Positions 5,535-5,976 of a stretch of 5,976 bases of DNA are shown piece after piece (position 1 is the stretch's first letter; each line of letters opens with the position of its first letter). The translations under genes were made by a program, and so were the position numbers. Under the pieces are notes generated by a model. That model worked only from the letters and a program-made list of their open reading frames with translations. It did no database searches and had not been told where the DNA came from. The DNA comes from Deltaproteobacteria bacterium (GTDB lineage: Bacteria; Desulfobacterota; Syntrophorhabdia; Syntrophorhabdales; Syntrophorhabdaceae): assembly GCA_003506795.1 (NCBI GenBank), contig DNYO01000330.1:1-5976 (forward strand), read 5' to 3'.

Positions 5535-5976
5535 GTGCCGAAAAAGAAACGTCGCGTGCGCAATATCGTCCTTCTCACCTCGGTGTCTTTCGCCGTCTGC
5601 CTTGTCCTTTTTGCCTTTGATATCCTGGCCCCGTACGAAAACAAATCATTCGATCTCTTTTCCCGGTATTTGAATCCCGCGCAAGCGTCGGAGCGCATCG
5701 TCATCATCGAGATAGACCAGCAGTCGATAGATGCGCTCAGCGCCGAGAGCATCAACTGGCCATGGCCCAGGCAGATATATGCCCCTGTTCTTGAGTTTAC
5801 CTCTCGTGCCGACGCGGTCTTCATCGACATCCTCTTTACCGAGCCGTCCTCCTACGGTCAGGAGGACGATGCAATCCTTGGCGAGGCCGTCGGGAAGGCG
5901 TCGAACGTTTACCTGCCGTTCTTCCTTTCGGGAAACGCCAGGAGTGCTGTCCCTCAGGATATTGCATACCTGAAGC
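5535..5976 (+). CDS. CHASE2-domain membrane sensor protein (N-terminal part, cut by window edge)
   Basis: 147 codons are visible from a GTG start. A basic N-terminus (KKKRRVR, residues 3-9) precedes one membrane helix at about 11-31, then an extracytoplasmic CHASE2 domain. CHASE2 hallmarks: FDLFSRYLNP (39-48), the strand RIVIIEIDQQSIDAL (54-68), WPWPRQIYAPVL (75-86), the strand AVFIDILFTEP (94-104) and DDAILGEAV (111-119). CHASE2 is a periplasmic sensing domain normally followed by further membrane helices and an output module, most often an adenylate/guanylate cyclase, histidine kinase, Ser/Thr kinase or GGDEF domain; which one applies here lies beyond the edge. The ligand is unknown. It is transcribed divergently from the SDR gene. 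Confidence 0.9.
   Translation, partial: MPKKKRRVRNIVLLTSVSFAVCLVLFAFDILAPYENKSFDLFSRYLNPAQASERIVIIEIDQQSIDALSAESINWPWPRQIYAPVLEFTSRADAVFIDILFTEPSSYGQEDDAILGEAVGKASNVYLPFFLSGNARSAVPQDIAYLK

Noticed and set aside
5535..5561. PKKKRRV at the CHASE2 N-terminus, resembling the SV40 nuclear localisation signal
   Set aside because: In a bacterial membrane protein a basic cluster just before the first helix is the usual positive-inside topology signal; the resemblance is coincidental.
5504..5620. Short open frame (38 codons) beginning with the ATG at 5504
   Set aside because: It overlaps the CHASE2 start in another frame, has no ribosome site and lies on or before the predicted transcription start.

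Overview
The window (5976 bp, roughly mid-50s % GC by eye) is densely packed bacterial chromosome carrying six protein genes and no RNA genes, mobile elements or CRISPR. The gene mix is an Fsr-type MFS exporter, a CoA-type Nudix hydrolase, a Lon-family protease of the AAA_32/COG1067 type, an SDR oxidoreductase and a CHASE2 membrane sensor. With strong AGGAGG-type ribosome sites and some TTG/GTG starts, it suggests a Gram-negative, possibly anaerobic, deltaproteobacterial-type organism (Desulfobacterota and relatives). That placement is inference from gene content only; there is no phylogenetic marker in the window.

Layout. 1-1061 (minus): MFS transporter resembling the fosmidomycin-resistance protein Fsr, cut by the left edge so that its C-terminus is missing. 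1048-1581 (minus): Nudix hydrolase of the CoA-diphosphatase type, lying upstream of the transporter and overlapping it by 14 bp, so the two form a translationally coupled pair. 1582-1754: short divergent control region with a candidate promoter for the Nudix gene whose -10 box sits exactly inside a 6-bp inverted repeat. 1755-2099 (plus): a 114-residue acidic helical protein that I do not recognise. 2096-4519 (minus): an 807-residue Lon-like protease with intact Ser-Lys dyad, TTG start and strong Shine-Dalgarno; its stop codon and that of the small gene share one TTAA palindrome. 4641-5396 (minus): classical NAD-type SDR with two unusual residues in its conserved motifs. 5397-5534: divergent control region with a candidate promoter in each direction. 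5535-5976 (plus): start of a CHASE2-domain membrane protein cut by the right edge, so its output domain is unseen.

How the genes relate. Transporter and Nudix hydrolase look like one transcription unit. The protease probably has its own promoter in the 121-bp gap below the SDR gene, although read-through from the SDR is possible because no terminator is visible. The small acidic protein faces the protease tail to tail and shares AT-rich promoter words with it; a functional link is possible but unproven. I found no clear novel system; the points most worth checking are the operator-like repeat over the Nudix promoter, the degenerate ATPase motifs of the Lon-like protein, and the unrecognised small gene.
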